Positions 16,883 to 32,583 of a DNA stretch of 64,000 nt are shown one piece after another. The notes beneath the pieces are model-generated. The model was not told where the DNA came from. It saw nothing but the letters and a program-made list of their open reading frames with translations, and did not search any database. The position numbers and the translations under genes are program-made. The stretch is from positions 1 to 64,000 of the forward strand of contig NZ_FNEI01000005.1 in the NCBI RefSeq assembly GCF_900099975.1, written 5' to 3'. The DNA is from Arthrobacter cupressi (GTDB taxonomy: Bacteria > Actinomycetota > Actinomycetes > Actinomycetales > Micrococcaceae). Every line of letters starts with the position of its first letter. Position 1 is the stretch's first letter.

Positions 16883-18931
16883 ATGTCCTGGTGGGAAACC
16901 CTCCCCACGCTCGGAATCGCCGTCCTCGTTTTCTTCGTCCCGGGCCTGGCTTTGCTGTGGACCGCCGGCGTACGGGGCGCGGGCCTGGCAGTACTGGCCG
17001 TACCGGTCACAACCACTGTGGTCGCCTCGGCCGGCATCATCTTCGGCTTTGTGCGGATCCCGTTCAATCCGCTGACCGTGGTTGCCCTGACCATAGTGCT
17101 GGTGGCCCTCGTGACCGCCGTGCGCGCCCTGCTGCGCAGGAGGGGGGCAGCGCACAGCCGCCTGGAACTCCCCGACCCGGACCGCGGCGTCTACCCGAGG
17201 ACGCCGGTCAACAAGGCCATCGTCCTGCTTGCCGTGCTGGTGCCGGCGGTCATCATCGGTGCGCGCTACATGGCGGGCTTCGGCACCCCTGAGTCCTTCT
17301 CGGAGACCTTCGACAACGTCTACCACCTGAACGCGGTCCGGTACATCGCCGACACCCAATCGGCGAACACCCTGACCCTCGGGAACCTGACGGAAACGTC
17401 GAAGGGCCTCTACCCCGCCGGGATGCACGCGCTCCTCGCCCTCGTCCTGATGTCGGGCGGGCAGGCCATCACCGTCGCCGTCAACTGGGGATCCATCCTC
17501 TACGCCGCAGTGGTCTGGCCCCTGGCCTCCCTCTTCCTGGTCACCCGGATCGTCGGCTCCCGCCCGCTGACCCTGCTGGGCGCCGGCGTGCTGTCCGCCG
17601 GGTTCAGCAGCTTCCCGTACCTGATGGTTGCTTTCGGGATCCTCTATCCGAACCACGCGGCGCTGACGATGCTTCCGGTGGTCCTGGCGCTGACCATCGA
17701 AGCGAGCGGCATCCGCTCCGGCCAGCTGAAGCTCAACGGGCACGCGATCGTCCTCCTGGTGGCCACCGTGCCCGGTGTGGCGCTCACCCACCCCAGCGCC
17801 TTCGTCGCACTCCTGGTGTTCGCGAGCCCCGCCATCATCGGGGTGTACGTCCGCGCCGTCGCCCGGCGGTACCGCGGGGAACTCAGCAGCCGGGCGTTCC
17901 TCCTGTGGACCCTCGCCGCCGTCGTCTACGCGGTAGGCACCCTCGGCGTGTGGATCGTCGCGCGGCCCCCGCAGAGCGCCGCCAGCTGGGCGCCTTTCCA
18001 GACCAATGCTCAGGCCCTCGGCGAGATCCTGGGCAGCGCACCCATGGGCACCACGGTCGCATGGATCATCTTCCTGCTCACCATCGCCGGCCTCTACGTC
18101 ATTGCCCGGCGCTTCCGGAAGCACTGGTGGAGCCTTGGCATGTTCGGCATCGCCGCCGTGCTCTACCTGATTGTTTCCGCCTGGCCGATCGGCACCTTCC
18201 GGTATTTCATGACCGGGGTCTGGTACTCCGACAGCAACCGCTTCGCAGCCATGCTTCCCCTGGTGACGCTGCCCGTGGCGGCGCTCGGCCTGGACTGGAT
18301 CATCGGCCGCCTCGGACCGCTGCTCTCCCACTGGGCAGCGGCCGCGCACGACGGCCCTGCACGCAGGAGCCCCCTGCAGCCTCTGCGGGGGCTGGCTGCC
18401 CGGTTGCAGGGCCCGACGGCGTCCAGCGCCGCTGCCGCCGTCGTCGTCCTCGTCGTCGGCATCGCAGGCCAGGGCGGCACGCTGGCGAACGTGCAGCAGC
18501 GGCTGTCCACCACCTTCGAGACCCGGACCGATTCGAGCCTCGTCACGGTTGACGAACTGACACTGATGAAACAGCTCGCCGGGATAGTCCCGGAAAGCGA
18601 CATGATCGTCGGGAACCCCCGCACGGGTGCGTCCATGGCGTACGCGTTCTCGGGCCGGCACGTCATCGCGCCCCACATCCTCGGTGCACGCAGCGACAGT
18701 GAACGCCTCCTGATGGAGCATTGGAGCGAGGCGGCCTATAACCCCACCGTGTGCCCGGTGATCAAGGAAAAGCGCGCCTACTGGGCGTTGGATTTCGCCG
18801 ACCAGGAGATGACACCCCGCGGCGAGCCCCTGGAAGGCACCCGCGACCTGGCCGACGACTCCGCCCCGGGAGTGGAACTCGTCAAGGAGGTCGGGAAGGC
18901 CAGGCTCTTCCGGGTCACCGCCTGCGGCTGA
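16883..18931 (+). CDS. DUF6541 polytopic membrane protein
   Basis: This 682-residue protein has about 13-14 membrane helices and a C-terminal extracytoplasmic domain of roughly 140 residues (about 545-682). It fits the actinobacterial DUF6541 family, whose topology resembles GT-C glycosyltransferases; the polar loop ESFSETFDNVYHLNAVRYI near residue 140 could be the catalytic-side loop. The start is ATG 16883 with TAGGAG 7 bases upstream. It is transcribed divergently from the DPM1-like GT2 gene, so the two may work on the same lipid-linked sugar (inference). Biochemical role is unknown. Confidence 0.82.
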   Translation: MSWWETLPTLGIAVLVFFVPGLALLWTAGVRGAGLAVLAVPVTTTVVASAGIIFGFVRIPFNPLTVVALTIVLVALVTAVRALLRRRGAAHSRLELPDPDRGVYPRTPVNKAIVLLAVLVPAVIIGARYMAGFGTPESFSETFDNVYHLNAVRYIADTQSANTLTLGNLTETSKGLYPAGMHALLALVLMSGGQAITVAVNWGSILYAAVVWPLASLFLVTRIVGSRPLTLLGAGVLSAGFSSFPYLMVAFGILYPNHAALTMLPVVLALTIEASGIRSGQLKLNGHAIVLLVATVPGVALTHPSAFVALLVFASPAIIGVYVRAVARRYRGELSSRAFLLWTLAAVVYAVGTLGVWIVARPPQSAASWAPFQTNAQALGEILGSAPMGTTVAWIIFLLTIAGLYVIARRFRKHWWSLGMFGIAAVLYLIVSAWPIGTFRYFMTGVWYSDSNRFAAMLPLVTLPVAALGLDWIIGRLGPLLSHWAAAAHDGPARRSPLQPLRGLAARLQGPTASSAAAAVVVLVVGIAGQGGTLANVQQRLSTTFETRTDSSLVTVDELTLMKQLAGIVPESDMIVGNPRTGASMAYAFSGRHVIAPHILGARSDSERLLMEHWSEAAYNPTVCPVIKEKRAYWALDFADQEMTPRGEPLEGTRDLADDSAPGVELVKEVGKARLFRVTACG

Positions 18932-18941
18932 CCGGAGATGG

Positions 18942-18986
18942 GCATATGAAAGGAGGCGGGACAATGTCCCGCCTCCTTTCATATGC
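18942..18986. terminator. 20-bp perfect hairpin between convergent genes
   Basis: Arms 18942-18961 and 18967-18986 are exact complements (GCATATGAAAGGAGGCGGGA) around CAATG. It lies between the DUF6541 stop and the lipoprotein stop at 19017. A long T run is missing, but placement suggests a bidirectional terminator. Confidence 0.75.
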
Positions 18987-19016
18987 TCCGTGTCGGAAGA
19001 GATCGCGTTTCGGTGC

Positions 19017-20063
19017 TCAGGCCTGCCGGGACTTGTACACGGACTTGGCCAGTTCGGGAACGATGTTGCGGGCCGCCCACTGGGCGCCGCGCATGGACTG
19101 CCGCTGCAGGGCCACGGCTTCGTCCCCTGAAATCACGTAGACAGTACCGGCCCCGAAATCCGGGAAGTCGCGGCTCAGTGCCTTGTTGGCCCGGTAGTTG
19201 TTGAAGTCCCCCGAGGGGACGTTCACCACCAGCACGTCCGCGCTCAACTCCGCGGCCCGGGACCTCGGAAGGTAGACCATGCCCTGCGGGAACCGCGACG
19301 ACGCGGGCTTCAGACCCTTGGCGAGGCCGCTGAGCCCGGGTGCGGCGGAAAGCCCGAGGGAAGCGAAGAACGCGGCCGGCGCCGAGTCCTGCACCGCGAG
19401 GACCAGGTCGGACCCGGAGGCCGAGGACGCCGAGACGAACAACGCAGTGGCGCCTTTCAGGTCAGGGTAGTCCTCGACGGATTCGCTAATGTCCTCGCGG
19501 GCTTCCTCGACCAGTGGCTTGGCCGCATCCTGCAGTCCGGTGACATCGGCGATGAACCCGGTCACGGGTTCCCAGTCCTCGGCCGCCACGCTGTCCGGTG
19601 CGAGAATCACGGGCGCAAGGGCGGACAGCGATTCGTATTCCTCACGGCTCAGCCGGTTGCCTACCGAGAGGAAAGCTTCGGGTTCCAGTTCGGTGAAGAG
19701 CGAGGCGGTAAGCTGCCGGCCGTCGTCGTACGTTTGCGGGGTCTCGGCGGGGCCCAGAATCCGCAAACCGGCCCGGTACCACGCGGTGGTGTCCGCCGTG
19801 GGGCGGGACAGCGGCACCAGGCCCAGGGAGACCAGAGTCTCGGCCTCCGCCGCCCCCAGCGCGACGATCCGGGACGGCCGGGTCTTCAACACGGTGGTCC
19901 CGAAGCGATGGGTGATGTTCTTGGGGAAGCCCGCATCCGACGGCGTAACCTCCACCGTGTCCTTCTTCTCGGCGGAGCAGGCTCCCAAAGCCAGAGGCGC
20001 CAGGCCTGCAAGGACGAGGAAGGCACGGCGGCTGGTGCTCGCGCGTTCGGGTCCGGACGTCAT
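19017..20063 (-). CDS. Tat-type lipoprotein, periplasmic-binding (FecB/TroA-like) fold
   Basis: The 348-residue protein begins with a twin-arginine lipoprotein signal: SRRAFLVLAGLAPLALGAC has the RR motif at residues 12-13 and the lipobox cysteine at 29. The rest resembles substrate-binding components of iron-siderophore/cobalamin ABC transporters: SRIVALGAAEAETLVSLGL, the inter-lobe linker, then ADVLVVNVPS. Folded export by Tat followed by lipid anchoring fits such a protein. No permease or ATPase partner lies nearby, and it follows the SGNH acyltransferase gene after 50 bases. The bound ligand is unknown. Confidence 0.82.
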   Translation of the reverse strand: MTSGPERASTSRRAFLVLAGLAPLALGACSAEKKDTVEVTPSDAGFPKNITHRFGTTVLKTRPSRIVALGAAEAETLVSLGLVPLSRPTADTTAWYRAGLRILGPAETPQTYDDGRQLTASLFTELEPEAFLSVGNRLSREEYESLSALAPVILAPDSVAAEDWEPVTGFIADVTGLQDAAKPLVEEAREDISESVEDYPDLKGATALFVSASSASGSDLVLAVQDSAPAAFFASLGLSAAPGLSGLAKGLKPASSRFPQGMVYLPRSRAAELSADVLVVNVPSGDFNNYRANKALSRDFPDFGAGTVYVISGDEAVALQRQSMRGAQWAARNIVPELAKSVYKSRQA

Positions 20064-20113
20064 TTCTCGTTTCCCATCATCAATATCGGCATTTCCGTTC
20101 GTGGCCCGCAGGC

Positions 20114-22306
20114 CTACGCTCCCCGCGCAAGGCTGAGCAGCCTTTGCTCGAAGACCGGGGCAAGGCTTTCAACATAACTCCTGCTCAGGTGATTGTTGTC
20201 AAAGAACACGAAAAGCCCGCCGGTCACCGCATAGCAGCGGGCGTCGTCGCAGAACTGGTCCGACAGGTCCAGCACCTTGAGGTTGGGGTGCCCGAGCTCC
20301 GCGACGGCCTTCGCCGTCGGATCGGCGACGAGCGCTTTCCGCCGCTCCGTGGCGCAGGCCAGGGCGTTGCCCTTGTTGTTGATCACGCAGGTGGGCGTGC
20401 TCTTGCCAAGAGTCAGCGGAGTGTCACGGATCATGACCACCCGCGTACCGTTGTTGCCCCACTTCGCGATCCGGCGCTCCACGGAGGACCGGTACTGGCT
20501 TAGCTGGTCGCGGCCGGTTCCGTCGTCGATCGTTTCCTTCACCGAAAAGGTCGACGCGACCACCAGGTCGGGCCGCTGCTCCATGATCCTGTCCGAGACC
20601 TGTCCGCTCCAGTCCAGGCACTTTGACTGGCTTTGGGCGTCCAGCCGGGGCGCATCCATGAAGGCGACCCTGCGGACGTCGGCCAGCGAGCATCCGCCTG
20701 CGAGGCTCAGGCGGACCTTCCAGCCCTGTTTCCGGGCGAGGTCGAAGAACGCCACCTTCCAGTGTTCAGCGTGCGAGTCCCCGATGAACCAGACCGTCTT
20801 GGCGTCCTTCTTCCCCCCGGAATAGTCACAGTCCTGCAGATAGGCAATGCCCTGGACCCGGATCTGGTCCTTCGCCGCACGGCAGCCGGATACGGCAAAG
20901 TACGGCGACTCGGCCTTGCCGATGTTCAGCGCGTTCGGCGGACCGTACCTCTCCGGGCACGAAACGCCGTCTCCCAGGCTCGCGGCGCCGTAGCACGGCG
21001 ACTTTGCGAGGAGGGCCAACTGCTGCTGTTCGAGTTGTTCGGCATGCCCGGCGGAGAGCAGCATCGCGAAGGACAGGACGCCCGCGACGGCCATTGCCCC
21101 GAAACCGGCGAGGATGCTGACCCTGGGTTTCCGGTTCCGGAACAGCCGGGCCCGGCCCGGGTCTTCCACGAACCGCTTGGTCAGCACGGCCAGGACGACG
21201 GAAACCGCTGCGATGGCGAGTTTCTCGCGCGTACGCAGCTCATGGCCAAGCAGCGGCACCGCGAGGACAATCAGCGGCCAATGCCACAGGTAGAGGGAAT
21301 ACGAGATGTCCCCCAGGCCTTGGATTGGCCGGAACCCCACGGCGGGCAGTGCGCTTCGCCCCAGCACCGAGCCCGACAGGACGATGGCTCCGGTGCCAAG
21401 GACCGGGAGGAGCGCCGTGGCCCCCGGGAACAGGGTTTGTTCGTCAAAGAAAACGAGCGAGAGCACCAGTGCGGCCACGCCGGCCCCGCCGAGCAGCCCC
21501 ATCCAAAGCCGGGCGGCTGGATGCCGTGCGGCGCGGGCCAGTGCACCGCGTCCGGGTGCGCCGTCTCCGGCCGAACCGCCTCCTGCAAGGGCGAACGTGG
21601 CCAGGGCGATGAGGCCGCCGGCGGCGAACTCCCACGCCCTGGTGGTAGTGACGAAATAGGCCTCGTTCTTGCTGGCCACCGTGAAGTAGACACTGTAAGC
21701 CAGGGAAAGGACAAACACCGTTCCCATCACCGCCGTCAGGAAGGTCAGCGGGGCCTTCCGCAGTCGCAGCGCCAGCAGGAACGCGCCCGCGAGCATCAGC
21801 GGCCACACGAGGTAGAACTGCTCCTCCACGGACAGCGACCAGTAGTGCTGCACCGGGGTCGCCATCTCATGGTCGGCCGAATAGTCCACGGACTTGGCCG
21901 CAAGGAGCCAGTTCTCGCCATAGAAGACGGCGGCGAGGGTCTCCCACGCGACGTCAAGCCAGCGCGAGTATGGCTGGATGATCCACGACGCCGCGAGGCT
22001 GCCGGCGGCCACCAGCAGGGCGGCGGGTAGCAGTCGGCGCATCCGGCGGCCATAGAACACCGCGAGCCGGACCCGTCCGGTCCCCCGGAGTTCCTCCACA
22101 AGATGCCTCGTGATCAGGAAGCCCGAGATCACGAAGAAGACGTCCACACCCACGAATCCGCCGGGAAGGAGGCGGGGCCAGAGGTGATTGACGACGACGG
22201 CGGCAACGGCGAGTGCCCTCAGCGCCTGGATGTCCGTGCGGAACTTCGTTCCCGGTTCCGGGGCCGCGGGCCTGGCGGCGGCGAGCGTCGGAGACTGCTG
22301 GGTCAT
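20114..22306 (-). CDS. OafA-type acyltransferase fused to SGNH domain
   Basis: The protein has 730 residues. The N-terminal acyltransferase-3 membrane domain (about 20-375, RTDIQALRALAVAAVVVNHL and FFVISGFLITRHL) is followed by a helix near 405-425 and a C-terminal SGNH hydrolase-like domain. The latter shows the block-I WFIGDSHAEHWK serine (about residue 507) and a late FDNNHLS Asp-His pair. Such fusions acetylate surface polysaccharides, with the SGNH part completing transfer outside the membrane. The start, ATG 22306, overlaps the wzt stop by 4 bases. It closes the glf-glfT2-wzm-wzt operon and may acetylate the exported galactan. Confidence 0.9.
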   Translation of the reverse strand: MTQQSPTLAAARPAAPEPGTKFRTDIQALRALAVAAVVVNHLWPRLLPGGFVGVDVFFVISGFLITRHLVEELRGTGRVRLAVFYGRRMRRLLPAALLVAAGSLAASWIIQPYSRWLDVAWETLAAVFYGENWLLAAKSVDYSADHEMATPVQHYWSLSVEEQFYLVWPLMLAGAFLLALRLRKAPLTFLTAVMGTVFVLSLAYSVYFTVASKNEAYFVTTTRAWEFAAGGLIALATFALAGGGSAGDGAPGRGALARAARHPAARLWMGLLGGAGVAALVLSLVFFDEQTLFPGATALLPVLGTGAIVLSGSVLGRSALPAVGFRPIQGLGDISYSLYLWHWPLIVLAVPLLGHELRTREKLAIAAVSVVLAVLTKRFVEDPGRARLFRNRKPRVSILAGFGAMAVAGVLSFAMLLSAGHAEQLEQQQLALLAKSPCYGAASLGDGVSCPERYGPPNALNIGKAESPYFAVSGCRAAKDQIRVQGIAYLQDCDYSGGKKDAKTVWFIGDSHAEHWKVAFFDLARKQGWKVRLSLAGGCSLADVRRVAFMDAPRLDAQSQSKCLDWSGQVSDRIMEQRPDLVVASTFSVKETIDDGTGRDQLSQYRSSVERRIAKWGNNGTRVVMIRDTPLTLGKSTPTCVINNKGNALACATERRKALVADPTAKAVAELGHPNLKVLDLSDQFCDDARCYAVTGGLFVFFDNNHLSRSYVESLAPVFEQRLLSLARGA

Positions 22307-23052
22307 CGTTTGCTGCGTGAGCGCAGGAACTCGACGACCTCGTGGCTTGGCCCGTCCTTGAGCACCCGGCCGTGTTCGAGCAGGATGCCCCGCGAACACA
22401 CGCGCTGAACGAGGTCCAGGTCGTGGCTCACCACCACGAGCGTCTGTCCTGCATCCGAGAGTTCCTGGATCTTCTCCAGGCACTTCCGCTGGAACGGCTC
22501 ATCGCCGACCGCGAGGATTTCGTCCACAAGGAAGACCTCAGGGTCCGAGTGGACGGCCACGGAGAAGGCAAGGCGCAGGTACATGCCGGAGGAGTAGAAA
22601 CGCACCTCGGTGTCGATGAACTCGCCGATTTCGGCGAACTCGACGATCGAGTCGAAGCGTTCCTTGATTTGAGTTTCCGACATGCCCAGGATGGCGGCAT
22701 TGAGGTAGACGTTGTCACGTCCCGACAGGTCTGGGTGGAATCCTGCGCCCACCTCGATCAGGCCGGCCACCCGGCCGCGCGTGCGCACGGTCCCCTCGTC
22801 CGGAGTCATGACTCCCGAGATGTGCTTGAGGAGCGTGGATTTTCCGGAGCCGTTGAAGCCGAGCAGGGCAACGGTTTCGCCCTGGCGGATGTCCAGGCTC
22901 ACGTCCTGCAGGGCGTGGAACTTGGCGGAAAGGTCTCCCTTGCGGCCCTTCAGGAACCAGATGAGGGCTTCCTTGATGGAGCGGGTGTGGCGCAGGACGA
23001 ACTGCTTGCTGATGCCCTTGATCTCGACGGTAATGGGGGAAAGCTCGGACAC
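22303..23052 (-). CDS. wzt: Polysaccharide ABC exporter ATPase (Wzt-like)
   Basis: This 249-residue ATPase has Walker A GFNGSGKST, a signature region YSSGMYLRLAFSVA, Walker B VFLVDEILAVGDE, and the switch histidine in VVVSHDLD. These are hallmarks of polysaccharide/teichoic-acid exporters. The start is GTG 23052 sharing one base with the permease stop (TAGTG), with AGGAG 7 bases upstream. It lacks the C-terminal carbohydrate-binding extension of long Wzt proteins, so export probably does not depend on a chain-end cap recognised by this subunit. Confidence 0.92.
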   Translation of the reverse strand: MSELSPITVEIKGISKQFVLRHTRSIKEALIWFLKGRKGDLSAKFHALQDVSLDIRQGETVALLGFNGSGKSTLLKHISGVMTPDEGTVRTRGRVAGLIEVGAGFHPDLSGRDNVYLNAAILGMSETQIKERFDSIVEFAEIGEFIDTEVRFYSSGMYLRLAFSVAVHSDPEVFLVDEILAVGDEPFQRKCLEKIQELSDAGQTLVVVSHDLDLVQRVCSRGILLEHGRVLKDGPSHEVVEFLRSRSKR

Positions 23053-23917
23053 TACAGCTCCTGCGCAAACTTGACTTCGAGCCGGCGGAACGTGAACTGT
23101 CCGAGGGCGAGCACCGCGGCCGAGACGACGAGGGCAACCGGGAGCCAAAGCTCGAAAAGCTGGGGCGGCGCGGCAAGCGCGGCGTCACCACCCGACGTCG
23201 TTGACCAGAACGCGTAATGGAACAGTTCCACACCGACCGTGACCGGATTCGCCTGGTAGACGGCAAACCAGAAGTCCCCCAGCCGCTCGTGCACCATCGT
23301 CCACTGGTACATGACCGGCGAAACCCAGGTGGCGACCATCAGCATCATCTCGACGAAGTTCTCGGAGTCCCTGAAGTACACGTTGACCGAACTAAAGAAC
23401 AGGCCGAGCCCGACCGACAGCATGGCCAGCACCAGGAACCCTGCGAAGCCGGCGAGGACCCCGAGGGGTGTGGGTTGCCAGCCGGTCAGGAGGCACCCGA
23501 TGAGCAGGACCACGAGCTGGGGAAAGAAGTGGGCCGCCGAGACGAAGACCGAGGCCACCGGGAAGAGTTCCCGCGGCAGGAAGATCTTCTTGATCAGGCC
23601 GCTGTTGTACACGATCGACTTGGCCGCGTTGTTGAGGGCTTCTGTGAAGAAGTTGATCAGCACAATGCCGGAGAACAGGTACACGGCGTAGTTGCCGACG
23701 TTGCGGTTCAGGCCGAGGAACACGCCCATGGCGATGTAGAAGACCACGAACTGGATGGCAGGCTTGACGTAGGACCAGATGACGCCCAGCACGGAGCCGC
23801 GGTACCGGAGTTTGATCTCCTTGCGGACCAGCAGCTTGAGCAGGTACCGGCGGTGGAAGACGTCCTTGAGTCCTTGCCCAATGCCCGGCCGGACGAGGGG
23901 GGTGTCCAGCAGGGAGG

Positions 23918-23921
<4 letters not shown>
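23052..23921 (-). CDS. wzm: Polysaccharide ABC exporter permease (Wzm-like)
   Basis: This 289-residue ABC-2 permease has six hydrophobic segments. The N-terminal cytoplasmic helix contains LLKLLVRKEIKLRYRGSVLG, the characteristic stretch before the first membrane helix in Wzm/TagG proteins. The start is ATG 23921, overlapping the glfT2 stop as ATGA; upstream in-frame sequence is antisense-like and part of glfT2. It forms the channel with Wzt. The neighbouring galactofuranosyltransferase suggests the cargo is a galactofuranose-containing glycan. Confidence 0.92.
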
Positions 23922-31448
<7,527 letters not shown>

Positions 31449-31451
31449 AAC

Positions 31452-31943
31452 TCAAAGCGCTCCCGAACTACCCCCGGTCCGGGATGCAAAGGAGAGGACC
31501 TTCTTTTCGAAGAGGAAGACGATCACCGCGAGGGCCGGCACCACCATCGCAAGGCCGGCCAGCGGCAGGCCGCCAGTGATTGTCGGAACCCCGATGGTCA
31601 GAACGAAGAGCTGCGCCACGAGCGCTGCCGCTCGCGTCCAGCGGTAGCCGCGGAACAGGAAGTGTCCCACCGCGAAAAGCCACACCGAAAAGGCCAAAAG
31701 CAAGCCAAGGGTGAAAACCGCTCCCCAAAATGACGCCACCGGTGCCCCGCTCGCAAGTTGGAAGGCGTACAGGCCAGCAGCAGCGAGAAGGGCCAGGGCT
31801 TCAAGGAGCACCACAAGCGAGATCAGGAGGATTCCGAACGGCCGGGGCCCGATGCCGGCCTTCCCGGCGGCTCCTGCCGTTGCCGGTCCTGGCGCATCCT
31901 CACGGAAAGGCTCGTTGGCGGGGTTCTGAGGGGGTATTGACAC
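31452..31943 (-). CDS. Small four-helix membrane protein, unknown
   Basis: This 163-residue protein has a charged proline-rich N-terminus (about 1-33) and four hydrophobic segments (about 35-60, 68-95, 103-125 and 127-148), ending in a basic tail with FEKKVLSFASR. I recognise no family. It starts with GTG 31943 without a clear ribosome site and is convergent with the large ATPase gene, the stops being 3 bases apart. It is divergent from whiB1 across 240 bases. The tidy topology and codon use support a real gene; function is unknown. Confidence 0.72.
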   Translation of the reverse strand: MSIPPQNPANEPFREDAPGPATAGAAGKAGIGPRPFGILLISLVVLLEALALLAAAGLYAFQLASGAPVASFWGAVFTLGLLLAFSVWLFAVGHFLFRGYRWTRAAALVAQLFVLTIGVPTITGGLPLAGLAMVVPALAVIVFLFEKKVLSFASRTGGSSGAL

Positions 31944-32086
31944 ACTGGCACACTACCGGACATAGTCGAATACCGTTGGCGAGACCGGCAGCCTATGTGA
32001 TGCATCGCTCACGTTTTGGGGGCATTTCAGAGGCACGAACCCCTTGTTTACATGGCGTTAACATGACACGCTTGATTCAGACGACC

Positions 32087-32111
32087 AAGGGGGCCCATTG
32101 GGTCCCCTTTT
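32087..32111 (+). terminator. Terminator-like hairpin in the whiB1 leader
   Basis: A 10-bp stem with one G-T wobble (AAGGGGGCCC pairing across an ATT loop to GGGTCCCCTT) is followed directly by T residues. No plus-strand gene ends just upstream, so it most likely lies in the whiB1 5' region. Its right arm can also pair with AAAGGGG at 32141-32147. Confidence 0.6.
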
Positions 32112-32125
32112 CCTATGAAGCCTCT

Positions 32126-32141
32126 CGTGAATATTTTCACA
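32126..32141. promoter_or_regulatory. CRP/FNR-type operator candidate upstream of whiB1
   Basis: CGTGA-N6-TCACA differs by one base from the TGTGA-N6-TCACA consensus of CRP/GlxR proteins. It is centred about 50 bases before the whiB1 start. In Mycobacterium tuberculosis whiB1 is a known CRP target, which makes the match more credible. Confidence 0.55.
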
Positions 32142-32183
32142 AAGGGGCTCGACGAGTTCTGACGAATGGAGTGACTGATCAGC

Positions 32184-32432
32184 ATGGATTGGCGTAACCG
32201 CGCAGCCTGCCTCGACAAGGACCCCGAGCTTTTCTTCCCGGTGGGAAACACCGGACCGGCCCTTCTCCAGATCGAAGAAGCAAAGAGCGTGTGCCGCCGC
32301 TGTCCCGTCGTGGATACCTGTCTGCAATGGGCACTTGAGTCCGGACAGGACGCGGGTGTCTGGGGCGGCATGAGCGAAGACGAGCGACGCGCCCTGAAGC
32401 GCCGCGCTGCCCGCGCCCGCCGCGCCTCCTAA
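32184..32432 (+). CDS. whiB1: WhiB1-type iron-sulfur transcription regulator
   Basis: This 82-residue protein has the four cluster cysteines C9, C37, C40 and C46 (VCRRCPVVDTC), the GVWGGM turn near 58-63 and a basic RRAARARRA tail for DNA contact. Cysteine spacing and length match WhiB1, an essential [4Fe-4S], NO-sensitive regulator that binds the primary sigma factor in actinobacteria. The ATG at 32184 follows GGAG after 12 bases. The 240-base upstream region holds a terminator-like hairpin and a CRP-type palindrome. A strong hairpin follows the gene. Confidence 0.95.
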   Translation: MDWRNRAACLDKDPELFFPVGNTGPALLQIEEAKSVCRRCPVVDTCLQWALESGQDAGVWGGMSEDERRALKRRAARARRAS

Positions 32433-32470
32433 CCTGGCCTCCGGACCGGCGCTCCGGACGACCACCGGCT

Positions 32471-32504
32471 CGGCAATGCCGGCAAGACGGCAATGCCGGC
32501 AAGA
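32471..32504. repeat. Exact 17-bp tandem duplication
   Basis: CGGCAATGCCGGCAAGA occurs twice back to back (32471-32487, 32488-32504) between whiB1 and its terminator. Each copy contains the palindrome TGCCGGCA. Confidence 0.9.
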
Positions 32505-32524
32505 GGCTGTAACAACGAAAAACG

Positions 32525-32567
32525 ACGCAGGGGCGGCCCGGACCATTGGTCCGGGCCGCCCCTGCGT
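32525..32567. terminator. Strong bidirectional terminator
   Basis: Arms 32525-32544 and 32548-32567 form a perfect 20-bp stem with an ATT loop between whiB1 and the convergent kinase gene. On the minus strand a T5 run follows shortly after the stem. Confidence 0.9.
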
Positions 32568-32583
32568 TGTGGGCTCCGCGTCC

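Noticed and set aside
16763..18982. Long minus-strand open frame extending the GT2 gene to about 997 codons
   Set aside because: The extra part is antisense to the DUF6541 gene, is highly charged and glycine-rich, and shows no family similarity. It reflects high third-position GC.
31996..32013. Inverted repeat TGTGATGCATCGCTCACG as a second CRP site before whiB1
   Set aside because: The half-sites are 8 bases apart instead of 6, so it does not fit the CRP consensus; kept only as a note.
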